From: Paractinoplanes tereljensis
GTDB taxonomy: Bacteria; Actinomycetota; Actinomycetes; Mycobacteriales; Micromonosporaceae
Reading direction: 5' to 3'
Assembly (NCBI RefSeq): GCF_016862435.1
Contig: NZ_BOMY01000012.1
Location: 118,091-182,090 of the forward strand
Length of the DNA: 64,000 bases
Part shown: positions 8,385-16,572 of the stretch, piece after piece
How positions within the stretch are numbered: position 1 is the stretch's first letter
Layout: the number at the start of each line of letters is the position of its first letter
Translations under genes and position numbers: made by a program
The notes under the pieces: model-generated
What the model saw: the letters and a program-made list of their open reading frames with translations, nothing else
The model's database searches: none
Told to the model about the DNA's origin: nothing

Positions 8385-8921
8385 ATGGAAGGGCAGGATC
8401 CGACGACCCGATTGGCCCTCACGGCCGGTGCCGGGGACCCCGCTGCCCAGGCGGCGCTGGTGCGTGCCACCCAGGCCGAGGTGTGGCGGTTCACCGCCGC
8501 GCTTGTCGACCCGGGTGTCGCCGACGACCTCACCCAGGAGACCTTTCTCCGGGCGTTCAAGGCGCTGCCGTCCTTCGAGGGCCGCTCGAGCGTGCGCACC
8601 TGGCTGCTCGGCATCGCCCGGCGCACCTGCGCCGACCACCTGCGCGCGGTGGTCCGCCGCCGGCGGCTCGACGCGAAACTCGCCGAGCAGGCCCGCACCG
8701 ATCTGCCGGTGCCCGAACCGGCCCACCGGCTGAGCACCGCCGACCTGCTGAGCGGGCTCAGTGACGAACGCCGCACTGCGTTCGTGCTCACCCAGGTGCT
8801 CGGGCTGTCCTACGCCGAGGCCGCCGAGGTAGAGGACGTACCGGTCGGAACCATCCGATCCCGGGTCGCCCGGGCTCGCGACGAACTGGTCACCGCGGTG
8901 TCCCAGGCGCGGGCGGTGTGA
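8385..8921 (+). CDS. ECF sigma factor (SigC-like), next to copper genes
   Basis: The 178-residue protein has a sigma-2 region (DDLTQETFLRAFKALPSFEG near residue 45, then RTWLLGIARRTCADHLR) and a sigma-4 region (LSDERRTAFVLTQVLGLSYAEAAE with VPVGTIRSRVARARDEL). It is expected to direct RNA polymerase to a small regulon. The start ATG at 8385 lies 8 nt after a TACCAT sequence that could act as a -10 box, so the mRNA may be leaderless. An in-frame upstream start at 8325 gives an atypical Pro-rich extension and is not preferred. No anti-sigma gene is adjacent. The facing CopC-CopD gene and the downstream thiol-redox genes suggest a role in copper or envelope redox control (inference). Confidence 0.9.
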   Translation: MEGQDPTTRLALTAGAGDPAAQAALVRATQAEVWRFTAALVDPGVADDLTQETFLRAFKALPSFEGRSSVRTWLLGIARRTCADHLRAVVRRRRLDAKLAEQARTDLPVPEPAHRLSTADLLSGLSDERRTAFVLTQVLGLSYAEAAEVEDVPVGTIRSRVARARDELVTAVSQARAV

Positions 8922-8982
8922 AGGGTCTTTCGACCCTGCCGATTCCCAGCCAAACCTCAGCAGAATGGTGGAACCTGCTGAG
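8922..8982 (+). promoter_or_regulatory. Two hairpins between sigma factor and MauE-like gene
   Basis: A 6-bp stem with TTTC loop (8922-8937) is followed by an 8-bp stem (8956-8963 with 8975-8982). Neither has a T-tract. They could attenuate read-through from the sigma gene into the redox genes or stabilise the message. Confidence 0.4.
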
Positions 8983-9004
8983 CGAGGACTTCGACTAACT
9001 GGGC

Positions 9005-9484
9005 GTGACAATGCATTGGGGTAAGGCGTGGCCGTGGATATCCACGGTGGCTCGGCTTGGGCTTTCGGCGGTGTTCCTGGTCGCAGGCGGCCTCAAGATC
9101 ACCGACTTGGACGAGTCGGCACGCGCGGTCAACGCCTATCGGCTTATGGATTACGACACCGCCAAGGTAATCGGTGCGATTCAGCCGTTTCTCGAGATCG
9201 CCGTCGGTCTCCTGTTACTGATCGGCCTCGCCGTGCGCCTCAGCGCCGCGATTGGCGCGCTGCTCCTGGTGGTCTTCATCGCCGGGATCATCTCGGCGTG
9301 GGCCCGGGGTTTGCAGATCGACTGCGGCTGCTTCAGCAAGGGTGGCGATCTGGCGGCCGGGCGCACCGCGCAGTACGGCTGGGACATCGCGCGCGACGTG
9401 GGCTTCCTGCTGCTCGCCGGGATTCTGCTCTGGAAGCCGCGCACCCGGTTCTCGATGGACGGCCTTCTGATGGGAGAACGATGA
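9005..9484 (+). CDS. MauE/DoxX-type membrane redox protein
   Basis: The 159-residue protein has four predicted membrane helices and starts at GTG 9005. It matches the MauE/DoxX-like family: an early AVFLVAGGLKITDLDESARAV, and an IDCGCFSKGG motif before the last helix. The Cys-Gly-Cys pair on the loop is typical of the members that work with thiol oxidoreductases. The next gene, a DsbA-like protein, overlaps its stop codon by ATGA, so the two are translationally coupled. A role in reoxidising or supplying electrons to the DsbA-like partner is inferred from context. Confidence 0.85.
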   Translation: MTMHWGKAWPWISTVARLGLSAVFLVAGGLKITDLDESARAVNAYRLMDYDTAKVIGAIQPFLEIAVGLLLLIGLAVRLSAAIGALLLVVFIAGIISAWARGLQIDCGCFSKGGDLAAGRTAQYGWDIARDVGFLLLAGILLWKPRTRFSMDGLLMGER

Positions 9485-10224
9485 GCAAGGGCAAGCGCGA
9501 CCGGTCGGCGGCGAAACGCATCGTCGAACAGCAGAAGGCGGCCGAGCGCCGCCGGCGGGTGACGATCTGGACGTCCGTCGCGGTGGTAGGCGTACTCGTG
9601 ATCGCTGGTTTGATCGGTTTTGGCGTGCTGTCGAAGAAGGACAGCACCGACGCGAGCAAGCTGACCACGCCGACCGTGGCCGTCGACGACGGCACCGCGT
9701 TCGCGGTCGGCACCGGCCCGGTCACGGTCGACCTGTATGAAGACTTCATGTGCCCGATCTGCCACGAGTTCGAGACCCAGGCCGGCGACACGATCACCAC
9801 GCTCATCGCGGACAAGAAGATCACCGCCCGCTACCACCCGGTGGCCATCCTCGACCGCGCCTCGAACGGCACCAACTACTCGACCCGCTCGGCCGGCGCG
9901 GCCGCCGCCGCGGCCGAGGGCGGCAAGTTCATCGAGTACCACAAGGTCCTCTACGACAACCAGCCCGAGGAGAACAGCGACGGCCTCGACAACGCCAAGC
10001 TGATCGAGCTGGGCAAGAGCGTCGGCCTCGGCGACGCGTTCGCCACCGCGGTCAACGACAAGACCTACGACACGTGGGCCGGCAAGGTCACCGACACGTT
10101 CTCGTCACGCGGTTACACCGGCACGCCGACCATCGTCGTCGCCGGCAAGCAACTGCAGGGCAGCAACGGCAGCATTCCGACGGCCGAGCAGTTCAGCGCG
10201 GCCGTCACGGCGGCCGTGGGGTGA
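9481..10224 (+). CDS. Membrane-anchored DsbA-like thioredoxin-fold protein
   Basis: The 247-residue protein has a basic N-terminus with one membrane anchor (about residues 29-50) and an extracellular thioredoxin-fold domain of the DSBA/thioredoxin_4 type. The active-site motif is CPIC in DLYEDFMCPICHEFE, and the cis-Pro loop is YTGTPTIVVAGK. It should form or exchange disulfides outside the membrane. Its ATG overlaps the stop of the MauE-like gene, and its stop overlaps the GTG of the next gene (10221), so all three are translated as a unit. Confidence 0.9.
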   Translation: MSKGKRDRSAAKRIVEQQKAAERRRRVTIWTSVAVVGVLVIAGLIGFGVLSKKDSTDASKLTTPTVAVDDGTAFAVGTGPVTVDLYEDFMCPICHEFETQAGDTITTLIADKKITARYHPVAILDRASNGTNYSTRSAGAAAAAAEGGKFIEYHKVLYDNQPEENSDGLDNAKLIELGKSVGLGDAFATAVNDKTYDTWAGKVTDTFSSRGYTGTPTIVVAGKQLQGSNGSIPTAEQFSAAVTAAVG

Positions 10225-11219
10225 GACGCCTCGCCCTCTTCGTGATCGTGGCCGGCGCGTTCCTCGCGCCGGCCACGCCCGCGTTCGCGCACGGAGGGGA
10301 CGCGCCCGACGCCACCGCTTACCGCACCACGATCACCAGGATCAGCACGCCGGAAAAGGGCCTGACGGTCCGCACGGTCGAGGCCGGGGCGCGCTTGGAA
10401 CTCACCAACAAGACCGGGCACTCGGTGGAGATCCTCGGTTACTCGGGCGAGCCCTACCTCGACGTCAGACCTGATGGCACCTGGGAAAACGTCAACTCTC
10501 CGGCGGCGTACATCAATGAGACCCTGACCGGCGACACGCCCGTACCCTCCTCGGCCGACCCCACCGCCGCGCCCAGCTGGCGCCGGATCTCCGGCGCGAC
10601 CAGCGTGCGCTGGCATGACCAGCGCACCCATTGGCTGAGCGCGGGCCTGCCGCCGCAGGCGCAGGCCGACGCGACCCGCGCCCATCGCCTCCGCGACTGG
10701 GAGGTGCCGCTGCGGGTGCAGGTGCGCACCTTCGTGATCACCGGCACCCTCGATTGGGAGCCGCCGCCGAAGGCCTGGCTCTGGTGGTCGATCACCGTTC
10801 TGACCGGCCTGACGGCCTTCGCCCTGCTGCGAAAATGGCCGAGGTCCGTGCGGCCGCTCACCCTGATCGCCGCGATCTGCCCGTTTGGGTACGCCGTGAG
10901 CACCGCCCTCGACGGCACCACCCCGTCCCTGTTGCTGATCACGGTCGGCCTGCTCGCCATCGCGGCGGCTTACCGCCATCCGCCGTTCTTCCTGACGCTG
11001 GCCGGCGCTGCGGTGGCCCTGTTCGCCGGTTTCACCGAGATCGGCGCCTTCGACGCGGCGGTGCTCCCCGCCGCCGGCCCGGCCTGGTTGCTCCGCGCCG
11101 CGGTAGCGATCGCCCTGGGCGTCGGCACCGCCCTGGCCCTGACCGGCGTGCTCCGCCTGCGGGCCGCCCTCCCCGCCCCGGGCGACCGCCGGCCCGCGCT
11201 CGACTCCGTCGCAGCCTGA
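10221..11219 (+). CDS. Secreted/membrane protein of the copper-redox operon, unknown function
   Basis: The 332-residue protein starts at GTG 10221 (GTGA overlap with the previous stop). It has a signal peptide ending in PAFAHGGD, then a roughly 150-residue extracellular domain beginning with a His-rich mature end (HGGDAP), and five or so membrane helices in the C-terminal half. No catalytic motif was recognised. The mature end just after Ala-His recalls the copper-binding N-terminus of CopC-type proteins, so a metal-related role is possible. The sigma factor / MauE / DsbA context supports a function in envelope copper or thiol handling. Confidence 0.75.
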   Translation: MRRLALFVIVAGAFLAPATPAFAHGGDAPDATAYRTTITRISTPEKGLTVRTVEAGARLELTNKTGHSVEILGYSGEPYLDVRPDGTWENVNSPAAYINETLTGDTPVPSSADPTAAPSWRRISGATSVRWHDQRTHWLSAGLPPQAQADATRAHRLRDWEVPLRVQVRTFVITGTLDWEPPPKAWLWWSITVLTGLTAFALLRKWPRSVRPLTLIAAICPFGYAVSTALDGTTPSLLLITVGLLAIAAAYRHPPFFLTLAGAAVALFAGFTEIGAFDAAVLPAAGPAWLLRAAVAIALGVGTALALTGVLRLRAALPAPGDRRPALDSVAA

Positions 11220-11309
11220 ACGCCGGGCCACGGCGGCCTGGCTCTGTCTGAACGCCACGCCGCAGGCGGTCCGCTCGGCTTGTCGGTGGGCCGGTCTATC
11301 GTTCGTCGC

Positions 11310-11786
11310 ATGACTGAGACCGCCCGACTTTCTGCCGGGGACCCCGCGCCCGAATGGTCGCTGCCGACCGACAACGGCGACCGGCTCACCCTCAAGGACC
11401 TGCGCGGCCGCAAGGTAGTGCTCTACGCCTACCCCGCCGCGATGACCCCCGGCTGCACCACCCAGGCGTGCGACTTCCGCGACTCGCTGGCGTCGCTGCA
11501 GGCGGCCGGCTACGAGGTGGTCGGCATCTCCCCCGACGCCCCGGCCAAGCTGGCCAAGTTCCGCGAACGCGACGCCATCACGTTCCCCCTGGTCAGCGAC
11601 GAGGACAAGAGTGTCCTGACGGCCTACGGTGCCTTCGGCGAGAAGAAGAACTACGGCAAGACGGTGCAGGGCGTGATCCGCTCCACCTTCGTGATCGACG
11701 AGAACGGCGCGATCGAGCACGCCTTCTACAACGTCAAGGCCACCGGCCACGTGGCCAAGCTCCGCCGCGACCTGGGACTCGACTGA
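11310..11786 (+). CDS. bcp: Thioredoxin-dependent peroxiredoxin, BCP/PrxQ family
   Basis: The 158-residue protein reduces hydrogen peroxide and organic peroxides using thioredoxin. The peroxidatic cysteine is in MTPGCTTQACDFRD and the second cysteine five residues later is the usual resolving Cys of PrxQ proteins. The end FVIDENGAIEHAFYNVKATGH is typical. The ATG at 11310 (MTETARL) is preferred over the in-frame GTG at 11280, which adds ten residues not found in the family. It is a single gene, not clearly part of the preceding redox operon (90 bp gap). Confidence 0.94.
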   Translation: MTETARLSAGDPAPEWSLPTDNGDRLTLKDLRGRKVVLYAYPAAMTPGCTTQACDFRDSLASLQAAGYEVVGISPDAPAKLAKFRERDAITFPLVSDEDKSVLTAYGAFGEKKNYGKTVQGVIRSTFVIDENGAIEHAFYNVKATGHVAKLRRDLGLD

Positions 11787-11860
11787 CCGTTTTCCACAGG
11801 TTCGCCCCACTCCTGCCGATCAGACCAGCACGACTAACGGACCGGCAGGTCCCCCGCTCC

Positions 11861-11905
11861 CACGGCGGCCGTCATGCGGCATCGACCCGCAAGGCGGCCG
11901 CCGTG
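11861..11905. terminator. Extended hairpin in the 370-bp gap after bcp
   Basis: An 11-bp stem (11861-11871 with 11895-11905) encloses a second small stem (TGCGG/CCGCA) near the top. It may end bcp transcription. The rest of the gap 11787-12156 shows no gene. Confidence 0.45.
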
Positions 11906-12156
11906 CCCGGGCCGGGGCCTTTCGCCGCACCCCGCCATCAGACCCCATCGCCGCGCAGCCGCCGAAAGCTTTGGTGCTACCGCTGCCCATGCGGGACGAC
12001 CGGGATCCGCTCCCGCCCGCCCGCCAGCACAATCTTCTGCATACCTCAGGAGGGCGGGCCCGGGGACCCCACCGGAAGGGTCACGGCCGGCGAGGACGTG
12101 GATTCCGGGTTGACCGTCTAGACTCTTGAACGCGTTGCCCGGTGGGGCGACAGCGA

Positions 12157-12243
12157 GCGGGAGTGGCGTAATTGGCAGCCGCGCGGGTTTTAGGTGCCCG
12201 TGCCCGAAAGGGCGTAGGGGTTCAAGTCCCCTCTTCCGCACCA
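12157..12243 (+). tRNA. tRNA-Leu (TAG anticodon)
   Basis: A class II tRNA with a long variable arm (hairpin CCCGAAAGGG). The 7-bp acceptor stem pairs 12157-12163 with 12233-12239, the anticodon loop is TTTTAGG giving TAG, and the discriminator A is followed by an encoded CCA (12241-12243). It reads CUA codons, which are rare in this GC-rich genome. Confidence 0.96.
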
Positions 12244-12251
12244 TGCTTGTG

Positions 12252-12278
12252 GTGGCTGCCTGTGCGGCGGCCAGCCAC
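12252..12278. terminator. Hairpin between tRNA-Leu and alcohol dehydrogenase
   Basis: A 7-bp stem (12252-12258 with 12272-12278) sits 8 nt after tRNA-Leu and 8 nt after the stop of the convergent dehydrogenase, so it can serve both strands. Confidence 0.5.
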
Positions 12279-12285
12279 AACGGCC

Positions 12286-13374
12286 TCACGACAGGTCGGT
12301 GATCACTACCCGGGCTGTGGTGGGGTCCTTCAGGGAGTCGTAGCCGGCGTTGATGTCGGCCAGGCCTATTTGCTTGGTGATCAGGTCGTCCAGGTTCATT
12401 CGGCCCTGTATGTACATCGCGGCGTACAGCGGGATGTCTCGCTTCAGTTCGGATGAGCCCATGTAGACGCCCTGGACCTTCTGCGAGTTGCTCAGCGCTA
12501 CCAGCGCGCTCAGCTCCAGGCCGGCGTCCATCGCGCCCACCCCGATCAGGTAGAGGCCGCCGCCCTTGCCCAGCATCTGCATGGCCTGGGCGGTGACCGG
12601 GCGGACGCCGACGAAGTCGAAAACGTGGTCGGCACCCGCGCCGGTCAGGTCGCGGACGGCCTCGACCGGGTCGGTGGTGCGGCTGTTGACCACGTCGGTG
12701 GCGCCGAAGGCCTTGGCCCGGTCCAGTTTCACGTCCTCGATGTCGGTCACGATGATCCGGCCGGCACCGGCCAGCCGGGCGCCGCTGATCGCGTTCAGGC
12801 CCACGCCGCCCGCGCCGATGACCACGACGGTGTCGCCCTGCCGCACGTTTGCGCTGTTCAGCACGGCGCCGGCGCCGGTGAGCACGCCGCAGCCGATCAG
12901 CGCGGCCGGCGCCCACGGCATCTCGTCGGGGACGACGGCCAGCTGGTTCTCGTGGATCAGCGCTTCCTGGGCGAAGCCGGCCAGGCCCATGCCCTGCGCC
13001 ACCGGCGCGCCGTTCCAGGACAGCCGGGACGGTTCGCCGGCGGCGCGCTCGGTGGCGGACGGGTGCAGGCAGATGTAGGAGCGGCCGGCCAGACAGTTCA
13101 CGCAGGCCCCGCAGTACTGAATCAGGCTGCCGACGACGTGGTCGCCGACTTTGACCTGGGTTACCTGCGGTCCGACGGCGGTTACCAGGCCGGCCACCTC
13201 GTGGCCGAGGACGACCGGGAACTCGCCGCCGATGAAGGTGGCGACGCTCAGGTCGGAGTGGCAGAGGCCGGAGGCCTTCACCTCGATGCGGACCTCGTGG
13301 CCGGTCGGATCGGCCAGGTCGATCTCCTCGAGGACGAAGCCTTGACCCAGGCCTTTGGTCACGGATGCCTTCAT
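12286..13374 (-). CDS. Zinc-dependent alcohol dehydrogenase (class III-like)
   Basis: The 362-residue protein belongs to the medium-chain zinc alcohol dehydrogenases. GLCHSDLSVATF near residue 37 carries the catalytic-zinc cysteine, GHEVAGLVTAVG the second ligand region, CGACVNCLAGRSYIC the structural zinc cysteines, and VVVIGAGGVGLNAI the NAD(P) Rossmann loop. Substrate cannot be told from sequence. ATG 13374 is preferred because a GGAGGA ribosome binding site lies just upstream and overlaps the longer TTG start. A TetR regulator is divergent with about 110 bp between, so it probably controls this gene. Confidence 0.93.
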   Translation of the reverse strand: MKASVTKGLGQGFVLEEIDLADPTGHEVRIEVKASGLCHSDLSVATFIGGEFPVVLGHEVAGLVTAVGPQVTQVKVGDHVVGSLIQYCGACVNCLAGRSYICLHPSATERAAGEPSRLSWNGAPVAQGMGLAGFAQEALIHENQLAVVPDEMPWAPAALIGCGVLTGAGAVLNSANVRQGDTVVVIGAGGVGLNAISGARLAGAGRIIVTDIEDVKLDRAKAFGATDVVNSRTTDPVEAVRDLTGAGADHVFDFVGVRPVTAQAMQMLGKGGGLYLIGVGAMDAGLELSALVALSNSQKVQGVYMGSSELKRDIPLYAAMYIQGRMNLDDLITKQIGLADINAGYDSLKDPTTARVVITDLS

Positions 13375-13452
13375 GTCTTCCTCCAAAGAGACGCGTCGGT
13401 AACGGGGAGATTTCGAGTGTGCGCGCGGTCGAAAAGGAAAGCAACAGGTGTC

Positions 13453-13482
13453 GCTTATGCCTGCTCAGAGCGGCTGATAAGC
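13453..13482. promoter_or_regulatory. Candidate TetR operator between ADH and TetR genes
   Basis: GCTTAT (13453-13458) and ATAAGC (13477-13482) form an inverted repeat with 18 bp between, ending 4 bp before the TetR start codon. Its place in the divergent promoter region fits autoregulation. The spacing is long for TetR, so this is tentative. Confidence 0.35.
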
Positions 13483-13486
13483 TTCG

Positions 13487-14074
13487 ATGGTGTCCGGGGA
13501 CGTCGACGTGCGCATCCGGCGCACCCGCGAGCGATTGAGCCAGGCCGTGCTGCGGCTGGCCGCCGACCATCCGGTCGAGGACATCGCGGTGGCCGATGTC
13601 GTGCGGCTCGCCCGGATCAACCGCACCACCTTCTACAAACACGCGGCGTCGCCGGCCGACGTGCTCGCCGAGGTGCTTTACGCCGACCTCGACCGGATCC
13701 GGATGGCCTGGATCGCCGGAGCGCCGGCCCGGGAGATCTGGGAGCGCTCGGCCGCCGAACTCGCCGACCATCTCCAGCGTTTCGACGCCCTCTACACCAC
13801 GGGGCTGGTCGGTCAGCGCAGCGCTGTCCTCAATCGCCTGCTGGTGGAGCACTTCGTGGGTTCGGCCCGGGCCCTGCTCGACCGCGACCCGCACCTGCTG
13901 CCTGACGGCGCCGGCTCAGCGGAGTGGCGCACGAAGGTCTTCAGCCGGTTCATCGCGCACGGCGAGGTGGGTGTCGTGGAGGCCTGGCTGACCGAGCCCG
14001 CCCCGCGCGACCGCACACTGTTCATCTCCGCCTCGGCCTCGTTCATGTCGACCTGGCTGGGCGGGGCAGGATGA
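13487..14074 (+). CDS. TetR-family transcriptional regulator
   Basis: The 195-residue protein has an N-terminal TetR DNA-binding domain (RERLSQAVLRLAADHPVEDIAVADV then INRTTFYKHAASPADVLAEVL near residues 14-66) and a helical ligand-binding domain with no recognised ligand class. It faces the zinc alcohol dehydrogenase gene and probably represses it in the absence of the substrate or product. Confidence 0.9.
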   Translation: MVSGDVDVRIRRTRERLSQAVLRLAADHPVEDIAVADVVRLARINRTTFYKHAASPADVLAEVLYADLDRIRMAWIAGAPAREIWERSAAELADHLQRFDALYTTGLVGQRSAVLNRLLVEHFVGSARALLDRDPHLLPDGAGSAEWRTKVFSRFIAHGEVGVVEAWLTEPAPRDRTLFISASASFMSTWLGGAG

Positions 14075-14078
14075 CGAT

Positions 14079-14597
14079 ATGGGTGTCGAGTTCGTAGTAG
14101 ATCCGGAACTGGACGAAGACCTCAGAGCGCGGATCCTCGCGCTCTGGGTCGAGGTCACCAACGCCGGCGGAGCCGTCGGGTTCGTGGCCCCGGTCACGGC
14201 CGAGGAGGTGCGACCGGTCGCCGAGGCCGCGTTCGCGGGCGTGACGGCGGGGCTCGACCGGCTACTGATCGGGGTGGACGGCGGGGAACTCGTCGCACTG
14301 CTGTTCGTGACCGACAACCGGTTCGTGCTCAAGGATCATTGGCGGGTGCTCAAGCGGGTGATGGTGACTCCGCGCAGCCAAGGTAGGGGCTACGGGGCCG
14401 CGCTCATGCGGGAGGCCGAGTCGGTCGGCCGCAAGATGGGGCTGGCCGGGCTGGCCGTCACCGTCCGGGGCGGGAACGGCACCGAGAACTTCTACGCGCG
14501 GCTCGGCTATCGCGAGGTGGGCCGCATTCCCGGGGCCATCCGGGTCGCGCCCGGGGACGACCGGGACGACATCTCGATGTGGCTGGAACTGCGATAG
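14079..14597 (+). CDS. GNAT-family N-acetyltransferase
   Basis: The 172-residue protein has the GNAT acetyl-CoA motif RVMVTPRSQGRGYGAALMREAE near residue 90 and a final motif NFYARLGYREVGRIPGA. Its start is 4 bp after the TetR stop, so it is likely cotranscribed with the regulator. The acceptor substrate is unknown; related proteins acetylate small amines or antibiotics. Confidence 0.88.
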   Translation: MGVEFVVDPELDEDLRARILALWVEVTNAGGAVGFVAPVTAEEVRPVAEAAFAGVTAGLDRLLIGVDGGELVALLFVTDNRFVLKDHWRVLKRVMVTPRSQGRGYGAALMREAESVGRKMGLAGLAVTVRGGNGTENFYARLGYREVGRIPGAIRVAPGDDRDDISMWLELR

Positions 14598-14706
14598 GCC
14601 GAGGCCGCCGGGTCGACGACGCCTGGGGGTGAGGATGCGTCGTCGCCGGCGGCCGGCGGCCGCGCGCTCCAGAGCTCGGGGCGCGGCGGAGTGGGGCGCG
14701 GAAGCT

Positions 14707-15624
14707 CTACTTGCAGGAGGAAGCGGCCAGGTCGACGGCCGTCTCGGCGGGCTGTTCGGTGGTCGCGGCCGGCTCCACCGTGGCGGTCGACTCGGGAAGC
14801 GGCGCGGCAGACGATGACACGACCGGCGACGGCGACGACTTGGTCGGCTTCGGGGTCGCTTTCTTCGTCTTCACCGACTCGACGGGAGAAGACCCGGAGG
14901 CGGCGCCGGAAGTGCCGGTCGCCAGGCGGGCGGTCGTCTTCTGAGTTGTCGAAGGCGAGAGCTTGATGCCACTGACCGTGACCGAATGCCCGTACACATC
15001 GGTGATCTTGATTTTGAATGGACCGCTGCCGGCGCCGCCGTCGTTGACCCAGTAGTTGTAGTCCTCGCGGTGGGTGGTCTTGCCGTTGACCGTGACCGAC
15101 TTCAGCTGGGTGGCGTGGTTGTCGATCAGGACGGCCAGCCAGTACTGGGAGGAGCCCTCCTTCACCCGCACGCTGATCGGTCCGGGCGCGGAGGCCGTGG
15201 TGACCGTCTTGTAGGTGATCGGGATGATTCCGGCGACCTCGGCGCCGATCTTCTTGAAGGCGGTGCGACTGAGGTCGAGGTGCCCGGTATCGCACTCCGG
15301 GCAGGAGTCGGTGACCTTGACGCGCACCTTGCCCTTCGGGCCGGTCACGTCGAGGTAGGTGCCGCAGGCGGCGCCGGCCGAGTACTGGTCGGGACCGAGC
15401 GCCACGAACAGGTCGTCGGCGGGCGACGAGGGGAACGAGCAGTTGCCAGTGCCGGAACCCAGGTCGTAGAAGGTCGCTTTGCCGGTCTTGGCCGCGGTGG
15501 ACGGTGGTGCCGCGCAGGCCGAACCGCTGTTCTGGAGCACCAGGGCGACGCCGAGAACCGCGGCGAGAATCACGGCACCGCCGGCGGCGAGCCAGCGGGG
15601 CGAAAGCAGACGAGGTCCGGTCAC
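14707..15624 (-). CDS. Secreted bacterial expansin (EXLX1-like) with Ser/Thr/Pro tail
   Basis: The 305-residue protein has an N-terminal membrane signal (residues about 12-32) and then the two expansin domains. D1 is a double-psi beta-barrel (GKATFYDLGSGTGNC, CGTYLDVTGPKGKVRVKVTDSCPECDTGHLDLSRTAF), keeping the Asp residues of the TD and HLDLS motifs. D2 is a CBM63-type cellulose-binding domain (VKEGSSQYWLAVLIDNH, DYNYWV). Such proteins loosen plant or bacterial wall polymers without hydrolysis. A Lys/Ser/Pro-rich linker and a final Cys-Lys follow; the tail is longer than in the Bacillus protein. Confidence 0.88.
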   Translation of the reverse strand: MTGPRLLSPRWLAAGGAVILAAVLGVALVLQNSGSACAAPPSTAAKTGKATFYDLGSGTGNCSFPSSPADDLFVALGPDQYSAGAACGTYLDVTGPKGKVRVKVTDSCPECDTGHLDLSRTAFKKIGAEVAGIIPITYKTVTTASAPGPISVRVKEGSSQYWLAVLIDNHATQLKSVTVNGKTTHREDYNYWVNDGGAGSGPFKIKITDVYGHSVTVSGIKLSPSTTQKTTARLATGTSGAASGSSPVESVKTKKATPKPTKSSPSPVVSSSAAPLPESTATVEPAATTEQPAETAVDLAASSCK

Positions 15625-15698
15625 GATGACGGATCCTTCGCGGCGGCGGCAGTGCGGGCAACCTTCCTAAGACAGACCTAAGACACATGGGACATGCT

Positions 15699-16514
15699 TC
15701 ACCCAGAAGGTGACAGCACAGTCACCTCGTCACCGACACGCAGTGAGCCAACGGTGATGGGGATCAAATTGATCGCGAAGTGCAGCCCGGAGCCGAACCG
15801 CCGTCGCTCGCCGAGCATCCGCAGCGGCTGCTTGCCCTTCTCGCCGGTCTCCTGATCGATCGTGGTGACCAGGCAGCGCGGGCAGGGTTTGTCGGCCCGG
15901 AGCACGGTGGAGCCGATCCGCAACCGCACGCCCTGCTCGGACCAGTCGTCCTCGATCCACGGCGGCACGCCCGAAATAACCAGGTTCGGCCGGAATCTGG
16001 TCATCGGCACAGCCTCCTCGCCGGCCCCGACCAGCCAGTCGTTGAGGGCGGAGAGCGACGCCTCGTTGGCCAGCAGCAGCGGATAACCATCGGCGAAGCT
16101 GACCGGCTCGGACAGGGTGGAAGAGCCGCCCACGTTGCGGCTGCCCGGGTCGGCCTGCCAGACCAGTCGCACCGGGCGCCCGAGAAACTCGCTGCTCCAG
16201 GCGCTCTCGGCGATCCGGGCGGGGGTCGGCGCGTGCCGCTTGAAGACCCGCACGAACTCCTTGGGCCCGTCGACCGGCTCGTCCACGACGAGATCCGGCA
16301 TCCCCGGCGCCGACAACTCCAAGCCACCGTCGCGGACCCGGACGCGCAGTTGGGTGAGCAACGGGAGGTCACGCTGGGTGATCCCGACGCCGTCCTCGTT
16401 GACCATCATCCAGCGCCGGTCGCCAACCAGTCCCCACGGCTCTACCTGGGCGAAGTCGTGCTCGATCCGGTGGCAACCCTTGACCGGGTACGTCGCCAGG
16501 GTTGTGATCCGCAT
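15699..16514 (-). CDS. MOSC domain protein (YcbX-like)
   Basis: The 271-residue protein has an N-terminal MOSC beta-barrel domain (LATYPVKGCHRIEHD, LVGDRRWMMVNEDG) and a C-terminal MOSC domain with FRPNLVISG and PCPRCLVTTIDQETGEKGKQPL, carrying the conserved Cys expected to hold the molybdenum cofactor sulfur. YcbX-like proteins reduce N-hydroxylated compounds using a molybdenum cofactor. The ATG at 16514 is preferred; the longer open frame enters the facing regulator's promoter. Confidence 0.88.
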   Translation of the reverse strand: MRITTLATYPVKGCHRIEHDFAQVEPWGLVGDRRWMMVNEDGVGITQRDLPLLTQLRVRVRDGGLELSAPGMPDLVVDEPVDGPKEFVRVFKRHAPTPARIAESAWSSEFLGRPVRLVWQADPGSRNVGGSSTLSEPVSFADGYPLLLANEASLSALNDWLVGAGEEAVPMTRFRPNLVISGVPPWIEDDWSEQGVRLRIGSTVLRADKPCPRCLVTTIDQETGEKGKQPLRMLGERRRFGSGLHFAINLIPITVGSLRVGDEVTVLSPSG

Positions 16515-16548
16515 ACTCGCAGCTTCGCACGTCCGGCCCAGGGTCTGG

Positions 16549-16572
16549 TTTCTGAAATTTTTTATGCATATG
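16549..16572. promoter_or_regulatory. Candidate RpiR operator at the head of the hut operon
   Basis: TTTC-T-GAAA (16549-16557) is followed by a T6 tract and overlapping palindromes ATGCAT and GCATATGC (16565-16572). The site overlaps the RpiR start region and lies in the 50-bp gap to the MOSC gene. RpiR proteins often bind TGAAA-type inverted repeats, so this is a plausible but unproven site. Confidence 0.35.
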
